Positions 1 to 7,341 of a DNA stretch of 14,955 nt are shown piece by piece. Under the pieces are notes generated by a model. That model did no database searches. It was not told where the DNA came from and was given only the letters and a program-made list of their open reading frames with translations. A program made the translations under genes and the position numbers. The stretch lies in the NCBI GenBank assembly GCA_036822015.1, contig DAISIL010000069.1, forward strand, positions 1 through 14,955. Reading direction: 5' to 3'. The stretch comes from DAISIL01 sp036822015 (GTDB lineage: Bacteria; Bacteroidota; Bacteroidia; Cytophagales; Bernardetiaceae). Each line of letters begins with the position of its first letter. Positions within the stretch are counted from its first letter, which is position 1.

Positions 1-54
<54 letters not shown>

Positions 55-72
55 TCTTGATGAATAGAGAGA

Positions 73-104
73 CAAAAGTACGCACAAAAAACAAAGTCGC
101 CAAA
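73..104 (-). promoter_or_regulatory. Bacteroidota-type promoter of tRNA-Ala
   Basis: On the minus strand a -33 box TTTG (104-101) is followed after exactly 20 bases by TACTTTTG (80-73), matching the primary sigma-factor consensus TAnnTTTG of Bacteroidota. Transcription would start around 65-68, about a dozen bases before the tRNA 5' end at 54. It is back to back with the tRNA-Ser promoter, and about 30 T-rich bases separate the two -33 boxes. Confidence 0.8.
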
Positions 105-134
105 TTTTTGCTGTATTTTTTTCTTTTTTTTCTG

Positions 135-166
135 TTTGCAAAAGTCCGACAAAGCCGTTACCTTTG
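135..166 (+). promoter_or_regulatory. Bacteroidota-type promoter of tRNA-Ser
   Basis: A -33 box TTTG (135-138) and a -7 box TACCTTTG (159-166) are separated by 20 bases, a perfect match to the Bacteroidota consensus. The expected start is near 172, leaving a leader of about 13 bases before the tRNA at 185. A run of T residues upstream may add a flexible AT-rich element. It probably also drives the protein gene at 295, since no other convincing promoter lies between. Confidence 0.82.
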
Positions 167-184
167 TGTCATGGATTTTCGATC

Positions 185-269
185 GGAGGAATGGCAGAGC
201 GGTCGAATGCGGCGGTCTTGAAAACCGTTGTACCGAAAGGTACCGGGGGTTCGAATCCCTCTTCCTCCG
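185..269 (+). tRNA. tRNA-Ser (TGA)
   Basis: A complete class II tRNA of 85 nucleotides. The acceptor strand GGAGGAA (185-191) pairs with TTCCTCC (262-268), and G269 is the discriminator base. The anticodon loop CTTGAAA gives TGA, reading UCA and related serine codons. The long variable arm (GTACC GAAA GGTAC) is characteristic of serine tRNAs, and the T-arm carries GGTTCGAATCC. The 3' CCA is not encoded and must be added after transcription. The next protein gene starts only 25 bases downstream with no obvious terminator between. Confidence 0.96.
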
Positions 270-294
270 CTTTTTCTCTCTTTTTTCAGCGCGT

Positions 295-780
295 ATGTTT
301 GTGCCTTTCGATCAATTACCGGACGATGCCCGCCTGTGGTTCTATGTAGCTTCTCGTCCTTTTCTACCCGAAGAGCTACCCGAGATCGAAGCCGCCCTTG
401 AATCCTTTGTCGCTGACTGGAAAGCCCACCAAATTCCTTTGCAAGCATCCTTTCAAATTTTTGCTCGGCAAGTCATCATCCTGGGCGTAGATACCCGCAA
501 GACTTCCCCCAGTGGCTGTGCCATTGATGCTAGCGTGTCCGCACTTCGTGCTTTGGAGCAAAGGTTTGCACTTAATCTGCTCGATCAAGGTAAAATTTTG
601 TTTCGGCACAAGGATCAGCACCACATCACGACGGTAAGCACGCTCAAGAAAGCCATAGCCAACCAGTATCTCCAGGCTCACACGCCTGTCCTCAACACCC
701 TTGCCCAAACAAAAGCCGAATGGGAGCAACAGCCGCTACCGCTGGCCCAGGATACCTGGCTCAAGCGTTACTTTTCCTGA
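295..780 (+). CDS. Small conserved Bacteroidota protein ('ABC transporter ATPase-like', function unknown)
   Basis: A 161-residue soluble protein with no signal peptide or membrane segment. It resembles a family common in Bacteroidota that databases often label 'ABC transporter ATPase'. Homologues as I recall them open with a similar M-(Y/F)-V-x-F-x-x-LP motif, have F-I-x-x-W-x-A-H near residue 40, and share a central S-G-C-(A/S)-I-D-A-S block followed by a LEQ(R/K)F helix and LLD. All are visible here. No Walker A, LSGGQ or Walker B motif exists, so the ATPase label has no support and the function is unknown. The reading frame stays open upstream through the tRNA, but ATG 295 matches the family N terminus and avoids the tRNA. 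It is probably co-transcribed with tRNA-Ser. Its last 61 bases overlap the next gene. Confidence 0.85.
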   Translation: MFVPFDQLPDDARLWFYVASRPFLPEELPEIEAALESFVADWKAHQIPLQASFQIFARQVIILGVDTRKTSPSGCAIDASVSALRALEQRFALNLLDQGKILFRHKDQHHITTVSTLKKAIANQYLQAHTPVLNTLAQTKAEWEQQPLPLAQDTWLKRYFS

Positions 781-1826
781 TTTTTCTCTGCCCTTCGATA
801 ACACAGGGGCAGGTCATTCGATTTGATCCCGAGGAGCGAGACCTTGGGCGTGTCCCGATGCAAGACACCCTGCTGGCCCAGTTTCGCTTCGTCAATCAAG
901 GGCGCAGCGATCTGACCATCACAGCCGTTGAGTCTGATTGCGCCTGTACGGAGATCACCTATCCCCGCTGGGCCATTGGCGGAGGCGAGGGTGGTACCAT
1001 TAAGGTAGCCTATTTGCCCTACCGGCCGGGCAAGTTTCATAAGCAGTTTTTGGTCAAGACCAGCCTCGGCACCTCTCATTATATCGTCTTGAAAGGGCAA
1101 ATCACGGCTCCTGCCCAGCCCGAGCGCGATTTTATCCATCCTATTGGCCCCTTTCGGGCAGCGAGCAAGTGGTTGAGTTTTGGGCAAATCACCAACCGTG
1201 GCGTAGTAACCAAACGCTTTGAACTCTACAACGCCAGCAAAGAACCGATCATCATGACCGGCAAAATGGAACTCCCCCCTCACCTCAAGGTACGCTTCGA
1301 TACCGCCTATATCGCCCAACCCCAAAGCCTGCTTCCACTTTTTATCACCTTTGATCCAAAGATCAAAAACGAATTTGGTTTTGTCCAGGACGAAATCATC
1401 CTCTATCAGCACCTACCCAAAGATAAATCGTTCAAACCCTTCTCCTTGCGCATCATCGCAACGGTAGAGGAATACTTCCCTCCTCTCACCGAAGAAGTCC
1501 TGGCCGAGATGCCCCAACTCGACCTGAGCTACAACAGCATCAACCTCGGCACGGTAGGACGCAACGAACAAACCATCACCCGATTCATCATCACCAACAC
1601 GGGCAAGACACCGCTCAAAATCCGAAAAATTGAAGCCGATGAGGGCTGTCAGGTACTCAACCCACCCAACCAATACAGCCACATTCCAGCCGGTGAGTCG
1701 GTTTCGCTACGTGTGCAGTTTAGTGATCTGGGACAGACGGGCAAAGTAAGTCGCCTGCTCACCCTCCTAACCAACGATCCGCGTCAAACCCGCGCCATGC
1801 TCGAAATCACAGCACAGGTGCGCTAA
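720..1826 (+). CDS. Secreted DUF1573 domain protein with Ig-like repeats
   Basis: A 368-residue protein. After a short polar start there is a hydrophobic stretch (about residues 13-27, ALLFLIFLCPSITQG) that looks like a signal peptide. Residues about 33-125 form a DUF1573 domain: 'F...DLGRV', 'F.F.NQG..DLTI' and a Cys pair in SDCACT, followed by 'Y.P.RPGKF'. Weaker beta-sandwich repeats follow at about 148-250 and 268-368, the last with LGTVGR..Q, 'F.ITNTGKTPLKI' and a single DEGC cysteine. Such domains are generally extracytoplasmic, often on surface or periplasmic proteins of Bacteroidota, with unknown molecular role. ATG 720 lies inside the preceding gene. The next in-frame ATG (858) would remove the signal and part of the domain, so the overlapping start is preferred; a non-ATG start is possible. 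Confidence 0.82.
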   Translation: MGATAATAGPGYLAQALLFLIFLCPSITQGQVIRFDPEERDLGRVPMQDTLLAQFRFVNQGRSDLTITAVESDCACTEITYPRWAIGGGEGGTIKVAYLPYRPGKFHKQFLVKTSLGTSHYIVLKGQITAPAQPERDFIHPIGPFRAASKWLSFGQITNRGVVTKRFELYNASKEPIIMTGKMELPPHLKVRFDTAYIAQPQSLLPLFITFDPKIKNEFGFVQDEIILYQHLPKDKSFKPFSLRIIATVEEYFPPLTEEVLAEMPQLDLSYNSINLGTVGRNEQTITRFIITNTGKTPLKIRKIEADEGCQVLNPPNQYSHIPAGESVSLRVQFSDLGQTGKVSRLLTLLTNDPRQTRAMLEITAQVR

Positions 1827-1849
1827 GGTGAGCAAAATCATCTTTTTCT

Positions 1850-1871
1850 TAGCTTTGCTTGCGTAGCTTTG
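1850..1871 (+). promoter_or_regulatory. Tandem TAGCTTTG boxes, possible -7 elements for the Pat-like gene
   Basis: Two identical octamers TAGCTTTG (1850-1857 and 1864-1871) both fit the TAnnTTTG -7 consensus. They lie in the 52-base gap before ATG 1879. No clear TTTG box sits 19-21 bases upstream of either. The second would give a start at about 1878, almost on the ATG, so the first is more plausible. Tentative. Confidence 0.3.
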
Positions 1872-1878
1872 GCTATCT

Positions 1879-4386
1879 ATGAAGGATTCAGGGAATTATT
1901 ACGGATACGACAGGGAAGTGATGCAAGCCATCTTTCGCCCGAAACGCATTGCGCTCATTGGTGCTTCGGAGCGTGAGGGTGCGTTGGGGAGTATCTTACA
2001 CTGGAACCTGACGCACTGTGGGTTCAAGGGAGAGATTTTTTATGTCAATCCACGCTACCAAAAGATCGGCGATCAGCCGTGCTACAAGCGCGTATGTGAT
2101 ATTCCGGTCTCGATTGATTTGGCCTTGATCGTTACGCCAGCCACGATTGCCGGCGATGTGATTCGGGACTGCTGCCAGCAACAAATCAAAGGTGCAGTGG
2201 TTTTTTCGCGGGACTTCTACGAGGGCAGCCTCAAAAGTATCGCCCGTCGGTTGCGTCTCCTGGAAGAGGCTCGGGCAGCGAACCTGCGTTTGTTGGGCCC
2301 CAACTCAATCGGTTTTATGGCGCCACACTTTGGGCTGAATGCCTCCGTTCGGCGTATGATGCCCTCGGCAGGCAACGTAGGCTTTGTCAGCCAAAGCGGT
2401 GCTTTGGGTACCAGTATGCTCGATATGAGTGCGCGGGAAAAAATTGGGTTCAGTGCTTTTATCTCCGTCGGGATGCTCGATGACCTGGATTGGAGCGACT
2501 TGATCTACTTTTTGGGAGACGACCCCGATACCCAAACGATCATCCTTCACGTAGATACGATCAAAAATCCTCGGCGGTTCATTTCGGCAGCCCGAGAGGT
2601 GAGCTATCGCAAACCTATCATCGCCTTGCGCACCGGTACGCTGGGCCTGGGCGGGCAGCGTTGGGAGGGCAACCTGACGGGCGATGATCGCATCTTCGAT
2701 GCCGTCTTTCGGCGTTCGGGGATTCTGCGGGTCAGGAATGTGGCCGAACTCTTCTCCGTGGCCGGGGTCTTCTCGAAGCAAGTGCGCCCCCAGGGCAAAC
2801 GCCTAGCCATCTTGACCAACTCGGGCGGGATGTCGCTCCTGGCCGCCGATGCCCTCCTGCGTGAAGGCGGAGAGCTAGCCAGCCCTGGGCCTCAAACCCA
2901 CCAACAACTCAATCAAGTACTCCCCGAAGGTTGGCATCAGTCCGGCATCGTTGATCTCCAAAACCAATCCCTACCCGAGGAGTTTGAGCAAGCCCTCAAC
3001 GCCCTCTCCAAAGACCCCCAAAACGATGGTATCTTGCTCATCTTTGCCCCCCAGGCCATCGTCAATGCCACACAAATTGCCGGAAAAATTAAGCAATACA
3101 ACCGCATCCCCAAAAAACCACTCCTGACTTGCTTCATCGGCGGACGAGAAATGTCCGCCGCCAACGACATCCTCAACACCGCCCAAATACCCACCCTGCC
3201 TTATCCCGATACCGCCGCCCACATCTTCAACTACATGTGGAAATATGAGTACAACAAAAAAACCATCTACCAAACCCCACGTCTAACGCAGGATGAGGGA
3301 CTCGGCATCGCCGAAAAATCCGAAATCGAAGATTATATCACCGCCCTACGCGGGCGAGCCGTTACGCAACTTGCGCCCGAAAACATCCAACACATTTTTT
3401 CGGTGTACCAAATCAAGGGACAACGCGACGATCTCCCGCCACCCGATCCCGAGGAGTTGCATTTTGATATACAGATCGGTAGCCAGATTGACCCGCTCTT
3501 TGGGCCCTTTGTCTTTGCGGGCTATGGCGGGCCGCTGGGTAATGTCTTCAATGACATCGCCATTGGGCTACCTCCCCTCAACCTCAACCTGGTGCAACGG
3601 ATGCTAGAGCAAACCCAGGTGTTTCGGGCGATGGTCAAGACCCACCTCCCCTCCGAGGTCATCGACGATCTCGAGGAACTGATTGCTCGCCTGGGACGGC
3701 TCGTAGTAGAGCAGCGTATGATCGCCCGTCTGCATCTGCCGTCCGTTTCGGTAACGCCCGAAGGCGTGAGCTTTAAACAGGTCTTGTGCCAACTGCACCC
3801 CTCCGATATGCGGTTGCAAGATTTGCCCCGCCTGGCCATTCGCCCGTACCCGACGCTCTATGAGCAGTTTTGGAAAATGAAAAACGATCAAGCAGTCTTG
3901 ATTCGTCCGATTCGCCCTGAGGATGAACCACTGTTGGTTACTTTTCACGAGTCGCTCTCCAACCAAAGTGTTTATTTTCGTTACTTCAACTCCGTGAGTG
4001 TGCATCAGCGTACCTCCCATGAGCGGCTCGCCCGTATCTGTTTCATCGACTACGACCAGGAGATGGCCCTTGTCGCTGAACGCCGTGATACACCGACGAG
4101 CAAGCACATCCTGGGCGTAGCGCGTCTGCGGCGCATCTCCGGTACACGCGATGCCGAGTACGCGATCCTTGTCCAGGACGATGCCCAGCGCACCGGCCTC
4201 GGCACGGAACTTCTACGCCGCATCATGGATATTGCCCAGCAGGAGGGCATCACGCGCCTGCTGGCCGACATCCTGCCCGAAAACCAGGGGATGCGCCGCA
4301 TTTCCGAAAAACTGGGCTTTCGGGTACGCTACGATCTGGACGAAGGCGTACTCAAAGCCGATTATACCTTCCCCGTCCCAAAGTAA
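1879..4386 (+). CDS. Pat-like acyl-CoA synthetase (NDP-forming) homologue fused to GNAT acetyltransferase, degenerate ligase part
   Basis: This 835-residue protein has the order of the protein lysine acetyltransferase Pat/PatZ. A CoA-binding Rossmann domain (about 15-115, KRIALIGASE) comes first, then a succinyl-CoA-ligase-like region (about 165-465, with FVSQSGALGTS). An ATP-grasp remnant (about 495-640) and a C-terminal GNAT domain (about 672-830) follow. The GNAT domain carries the acetyl-CoA loop QRTGLG (770-775) and a likely catalytic Glu760. The ligase half looks dead. W262 replaces the phospho-histidine expected before the G-x-L-x-G-DD motif. Only 26 residues separate the start of ATP-grasp (YQIKG, to about 514) from its late motif DPLFGPFVFAGYGG (538 on), where full-length relatives have about 95. 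The likely role is CoA-sensing control of a protein acetyltransferase; substrates cannot be read from sequence. ATG 1921 (residue 15) is an alternative start. Confidence 0.88.
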   Translation: MKDSGNYYGYDREVMQAIFRPKRIALIGASEREGALGSILHWNLTHCGFKGEIFYVNPRYQKIGDQPCYKRVCDIPVSIDLALIVTPATIAGDVIRDCCQQQIKGAVVFSRDFYEGSLKSIARRLRLLEEARAANLRLLGPNSIGFMAPHFGLNASVRRMMPSAGNVGFVSQSGALGTSMLDMSAREKIGFSAFISVGMLDDLDWSDLIYFLGDDPDTQTIILHVDTIKNPRRFISAAREVSYRKPIIALRTGTLGLGGQRWEGNLTGDDRIFDAVFRRSGILRVRNVAELFSVAGVFSKQVRPQGKRLAILTNSGGMSLLAADALLREGGELASPGPQTHQQLNQVLPEGWHQSGIVDLQNQSLPEEFEQALNALSKDPQNDGILLIFAPQAIVNATQIAGKIKQYNRIPKKPLLTCFIGGREMSAANDILNTAQIPTLPYPDTAAHIFNYMWKYEYNKKTIYQTPRLTQDEGLGIAEKSEIEDYITALRGRAVTQLAPENIQHIFSVYQIKGQRDDLPPPDPEELHFDIQIGSQIDPLFGPFVFAGYGGPLGNVFNDIAIGLPPLNLNLVQRMLEQTQVFRAMVKTHLPSEVIDDLEELIARLGRLVVEQRMIARLHLPSVSVTPEGVSFKQVLCQLHPSDMRLQDLPRLAIRPYPTLYEQFWKMKNDQAVLIRPIRPEDEPLLVTFHESLSNQSVYFRYFNSVSVHQRTSHERLARICFIDYDQEMALVAERRDTPTSKHILGVARLRRISGTRDAEYAILVQDDAQRTGLGTELLRRIMDIAQQEGITRLLADILPENQGMRRISEKLGFRVRYDLDEGVLKADYTFPVPK

Positions 4387-4397
4387 AGCCCTCAAAA

Positions 4398-4430
4398 TTT
4401 GCGTTGCATCTTGATATTTGACTAATTTTC
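4398..4430 (+). promoter_or_regulatory. Possible promoter of the antiporter gene
   Basis: TTTG (4398-4401), 21 bases, then TAATTTTC (4423-4430), one mismatch from TAnnTTTG. The predicted start near 4437 leaves a leader of about 17 bases before ATG 4454. It sits in the 67-base gap after the Pat-like gene, so the antiporter could be transcribed separately. Confidence 0.4.
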
Positions 4431-4453
4431 CGATCCCAAATGCTGCCTCATCC

Positions 4454-5782
4454 ATGAAATGCTATCAAAGCCGGTCTTTGCTGTTTATCACCTTCATAGC
4501 CGCTGCCCTGTTGCTCTTCTTATGCTTGGACTCCTTCTCCATCGATACCTCGGGCTGCTTGAGCGATCTGAAAGGCGGCGAAGCCAGCCACGGTAGCCCT
4601 GCCCCGTGGTTTGCCGTTGTTCCCTTTGTGGTGCTACTCCTTCTGATCGCGATTGGTCCGCTGTTCTACGAGCATTGGTGGCACAAGAACTACCCCTACG
4701 TTTCGGTTGCGCTGGCTAGCATCGTTGTCTCGGGGTATATCTTTTTCTTGCACAATGTACACGCGCCCATACACGCCCTGGCCGAGTACGTCCAGTTTAT
4801 TGCCCTGATCGCCTCCCTGTATGTGGCCGCGGGTGGTATCCTGATTCAAATCGACAAAAAAGGCACGCCCCTGTCCAACGTCATCCTGCTCCTGATCGGT
4901 GCCGTGATCTCCAACCTCATCGGAACAACGGGTGCCTCCATGCTCCTGATTCGCCCCTACATGCGCCTAAACAAAGACCGCATCAAGCCTTATCACGTCG
5001 TCTTTTTTATCTTCATTGTCAGCAATATCGGTGGTAGCCTGACCCCCATCGGCGATCCGCCCTTGTTCCTGGGTTTCTTGAAGGGCATCCCCTTTTCGTG
5101 GCCGCTCCTACACAACATCCTGCCCTGGATGTTTGCCATTGCCCTCTTGCTGACGATCTTTTGGCTCAAAGACCGCAGAAACAAGGAAGAAGATGCCTTT
5201 TTTGCCTCACCCGACGAACCCATACACGAGTACACGAATCGGATTCGCCTTGTCGGGACAAAAAACTTTCTTTGGCTTGCCGTCGTGATTGCGTCGGTGT
5301 TCATTGATCCCAATGTTTTTGATTGGGTACCGGGGATTGTTTATGATGGTCAGACGTTTTCTTACATCCGTGAGGCGATTATGCTCAGTGTCGCCGTGCT
5401 GTCATTTCGCCTGGCGAGCCAGGAGGCCTTACGGGGCAACGAGTTCAATTTTGAACCCATCCGTGAGGTAGGCTTTGTTTTCATCGGGATTTTTGGTACG
5501 ATGATGCCCGCCCTAGAACTCGTCGCCGATTTTGCCAAATCGCCCGCAGGTGCGGCACTCATTACGCCCAACACACTTTATTGGGGAACTGGTCTGCTGT
5601 CTGGCTTCCTGGATAACGCCCCTACCTATCTCAACTTTTTGGCGGCTGCGATGGCCGCCCAGGATAGCTCTATCGGTAACATGGAGCAGGTCAAGGCTTT
5701 TGCGGCAGGGGTGGATCCCTTCCTGGATTCGGTTCTACAACTCAAGGCAATTTCGGTGGCGGCGGTGTTTTTGGGGCGATGA
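4454..5782 (+). CDS. NhaD-like sodium/proton antiporter (CitMHS_2 type), C terminus cut by a frameshift
   Basis: A polytopic inner-membrane transporter of the ion-transporter superfamily. Typical Bacteroidota NhaD-like motifs are seen: VPFVVLLLLIAIGPLFYEHWW, AEYVQFIALIASLYVAAGGILI, IGTTGASMLLIRPYMR and SNIGGSLTPIGDPPLFLGFL. Near the end comes SGFLDNAPTYLNFL. Such proteins exchange Na+ for H+; some superfamily members carry other anions. The frame closes at TGA 5780-5782 after AISVAAVFLGR, but the family continues F-G-A-(L/M)-T-Y-I-G-N-G-P-N. Those residues occur in the -1 frame directly downstream, so one base has been lost in T5/G4 at 5768-5776. ATG 4454 is chosen over TTG 4418, which would leave the TTG start inside the promoter spacer. 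With the tail restored the protein would be about 492 residues. Confidence 0.83.
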   Translation: MKCYQSRSLLFITFIAAALLLFLCLDSFSIDTSGCLSDLKGGEASHGSPAPWFAVVPFVVLLLLIAIGPLFYEHWWHKNYPYVSVALASIVVSGYIFFLHNVHAPIHALAEYVQFIALIASLYVAAGGILIQIDKKGTPLSNVILLLIGAVISNLIGTTGASMLLIRPYMRLNKDRIKPYHVVFFIFIVSNIGGSLTPIGDPPLFLGFLKGIPFSWPLLHNILPWMFAIALLLTIFWLKDRRNKEEDAFFASPDEPIHEYTNRIRLVGTKNFLWLAVVIASVFIDPNVFDWVPGIVYDGQTFSYIREAIMLSVAVLSFRLASQEALRGNEFNFEPIREVGFVFIGIFGTMMPALELVADFAKSPAGAALITPNTLYWGTGLLSGFLDNAPTYLNFLAAAMAAQDSSIGNMEQVKAFAAGVDPFLDSVLQLKAISVAAVFLGR

Positions 5783-5931
5783 CCTATATCGGCAACGGTC
5801 CCAACTTCATGGTTAAGGCTATCGCGGAGCAGGTTGGGGTTAGGATGCCGACGTTCTTTGGGTATCTGCTTCGATTTTCGCTGGTGTATTTGCTGCCCGT
5901 GTTGATAATGGTTTGGTTAATTTTTTTGTGA
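5779..5931 (+). pseudogene. Out-of-frame C-terminal segment of the NhaD-like antiporter
   Basis: The frame beginning ATG ACC TAT at 5779 encodes 50 residues: MTYIGNGPNFMVKAIAEQ, then GVRMPTFFGY and a hydrophobic helix (LVYLLPVLIMVWLIFL), ending at TGA 5929-5931. This is the expected last part of an NhaD-like transporter, including the conserved NGPN motif and final membrane helix. Its ATG overlaps the premature stop as ATGA, so re-initiation could make it as a separate peptide, but a one-base deletion or a homopolymer sequencing error is the simpler reading. It also overlaps the minus-strand gene ending at 5840. Confidence 0.75.
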
Positions 5932-7336
5932 GCGTCTGGTGAGCAATGATCGGGATTTGGGCATCAAACTCTCGGATGACCTGCTGCATCTTGGCGCGTT
6001 TGTCGGGCTGTGCGTGGAGTAGTTCGGCTTGCTGTTCCATGAAGTCCTCCATCGCTTTTTCGCTCATTTTACCTTCCTTGTACTCGGCCAGCCTGAGGTA
6101 CCAAAGGAGGTGTGGGAGGTAGTTGGAGTTGTTGTGAGCGTAGGCTTGTTCGCGTTCGAGAAGGTGATACTTACGGGCAAGAGACAAGATGGTATCAAAC
6201 TGCTCGAGTTGTGTCAGGAGCTGACAATAAGCGGTAAAAAAAGTATGCCACCGCTGCAAAAACAACTGCTCCGTATCGTGTATCCGCAAAAAACTATCGG
6301 CATAGCGAAGGGCTTTGCTGTACTGCTGGTTCTGAAAAAGACTTTTGATATAAAAAGCCGCAAAGCCGGTCTTGTCGTGATGGCTTTGGGTCTTGCGCAT
6401 CTCGGGGAGGGCTGCCTCGAGGAGATTAAGCGACGTGATGTTTTTGTTTTGGCGCAGCAAAACCGCACTTAGGTTGGTCAAATGTTGGAGGTACTCCGAT
6501 CCATGGTGCCGAATGGAGAGGTAGCCATACTGCTCGGCCGCGTCCCATTCGCTGAGCTTGGCGTGCAAGATGAGCCGGTTGGCGTAGTATTTGGTCAGGA
6601 TGCGGCGCGAGTAGTACACCCCCGAGCGCAGCATCTGATCGAGGTAGTCATAGACCTGTTGGAGCTTATGCGCCTGCCCATGATTGACGTACAAGAACGC
6701 CAGACGATGAGCGGCCAGATCGCGGTTGTAGCCGTCCATGTTGTTGTCATAGAAGGTATTAAGCAAAAAAGGTTCCCAATGCCAGGACTCTCCCGCCCGC
6801 GTGGCGTACTGCTTCGTGATGTCTAGGGTTGCCCTGTGGATGCGCTCGTTGGTGTAGAGGGCGCGGTCGTAGGTATAACGCAAGCGTTGCAGGAAAGCAT
6901 CCACGATCTGATGATCCGAATAGCGCATCCGTATCAAGAGATAATGGCGATACGTCTGGACGACTTCATAAAAACGCATGAAATAAAACAAAGGCTGCCG
7001 ATAACCAGCAATCGCCCGAAGGAGGTCTTTCTCCTCCTCGGGGGTGATGGCATCGGTCATAATTTTTTGTTCCAGATCGCTGATCCACTCGTACTGCCGA
7101 TCTACACTAATCGTATCTAGTTTTTGCTCGATCCAGCCCATGAGATAAGAATACTTGCGGCGATCAATTTGGAGATCGTAAGCCTGGGGCGTATGGGATG
7201 GGTCAGCGTTATGCGAAATTTTTTGAAGGATGGATTGTTTCTCTTCGTCCTGAAACTGCGCAATGCTTTCGAGGTATCCCAACTCATGGGGGAGGAGGGC
7301 TTGCGCAAATTGGGTAAACTTCTGTAACCTTCCCAT
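5840..7336 (-). CDS. Hypothetical helical-repeat (TPR-like) protein
   Basis: A 498-residue protein I do not recognise as a named family. It has no signal peptide and no membrane helix, so it is probably cytoplasmic. It is rich in aromatic and charged residues with repeated helical pairs. Between about 200 and 400, segments such as RLAFLYVNHGQAHKLQQVYDYL, LSEWDAAEQYGYLSIRHH and QYSKALRYADSFLRI have the spacing of TPR-like repeats. The last 40 residues are polar and low-complexity. It starts 5 bases after the ABC ATPase gene stops, so it is the last gene of the apparent operon. A scaffold or regulatory role with the ABC protein is only a guess from position. Its last 92 bases run antisense to the antiporter tail. 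Confidence 0.78.
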   Translation of the reverse strand: MGRLQKFTQFAQALLPHELGYLESIAQFQDEEKQSILQKISHNADPSHTPQAYDLQIDRRKYSYLMGWIEQKLDTISVDRQYEWISDLEQKIMTDAITPEEEKDLLRAIAGYRQPLFYFMRFYEVVQTYRHYLLIRMRYSDHQIVDAFLQRLRYTYDRALYTNERIHRATLDITKQYATRAGESWHWEPFLLNTFYDNNMDGYNRDLAAHRLAFLYVNHGQAHKLQQVYDYLDQMLRSGVYYSRRILTKYYANRLILHAKLSEWDAAEQYGYLSIRHHGSEYLQHLTNLSAVLLRQNKNITSLNLLEAALPEMRKTQSHHDKTGFAAFYIKSLFQNQQYSKALRYADSFLRIHDTEQLFLQRWHTFFTAYCQLLTQLEQFDTILSLARKYHLLEREQAYAHNNSNYLPHLLWYLRLAEYKEGKMSEKAMEDFMEQQAELLHAQPDKRAKMQQVIREFDAQIPIIAHQTLTKKLTKPLSTRAANTPAKIEADTQRTSAS

Positions 7337-7341
7337 ACCGA

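Noticed and set aside
136..294. N-terminal extension of the 161-residue protein running back through tRNA-Ser
   Set aside because: It overlaps the tRNA completely, and the family N terminus matches ATG 295.
294..301. TATGTTTG, a -7-like match
   Set aside because: It overlaps the start codon of the gene at 295 and has no TTTG 19-21 bases upstream; a start there would remove the conserved N terminus.
768..1412. 214-codon open frame on the minus strand
   Set aside because: It is antisense to the DUF1573 gene, its translation has no recognisable domain, and the plus-strand protein is clearly real.
4418..4453. TTG start for the antiporter
   Set aside because: It adds 12 polar residues not expected in the family, and it lies within the probable promoter; ATG 4454 is better.
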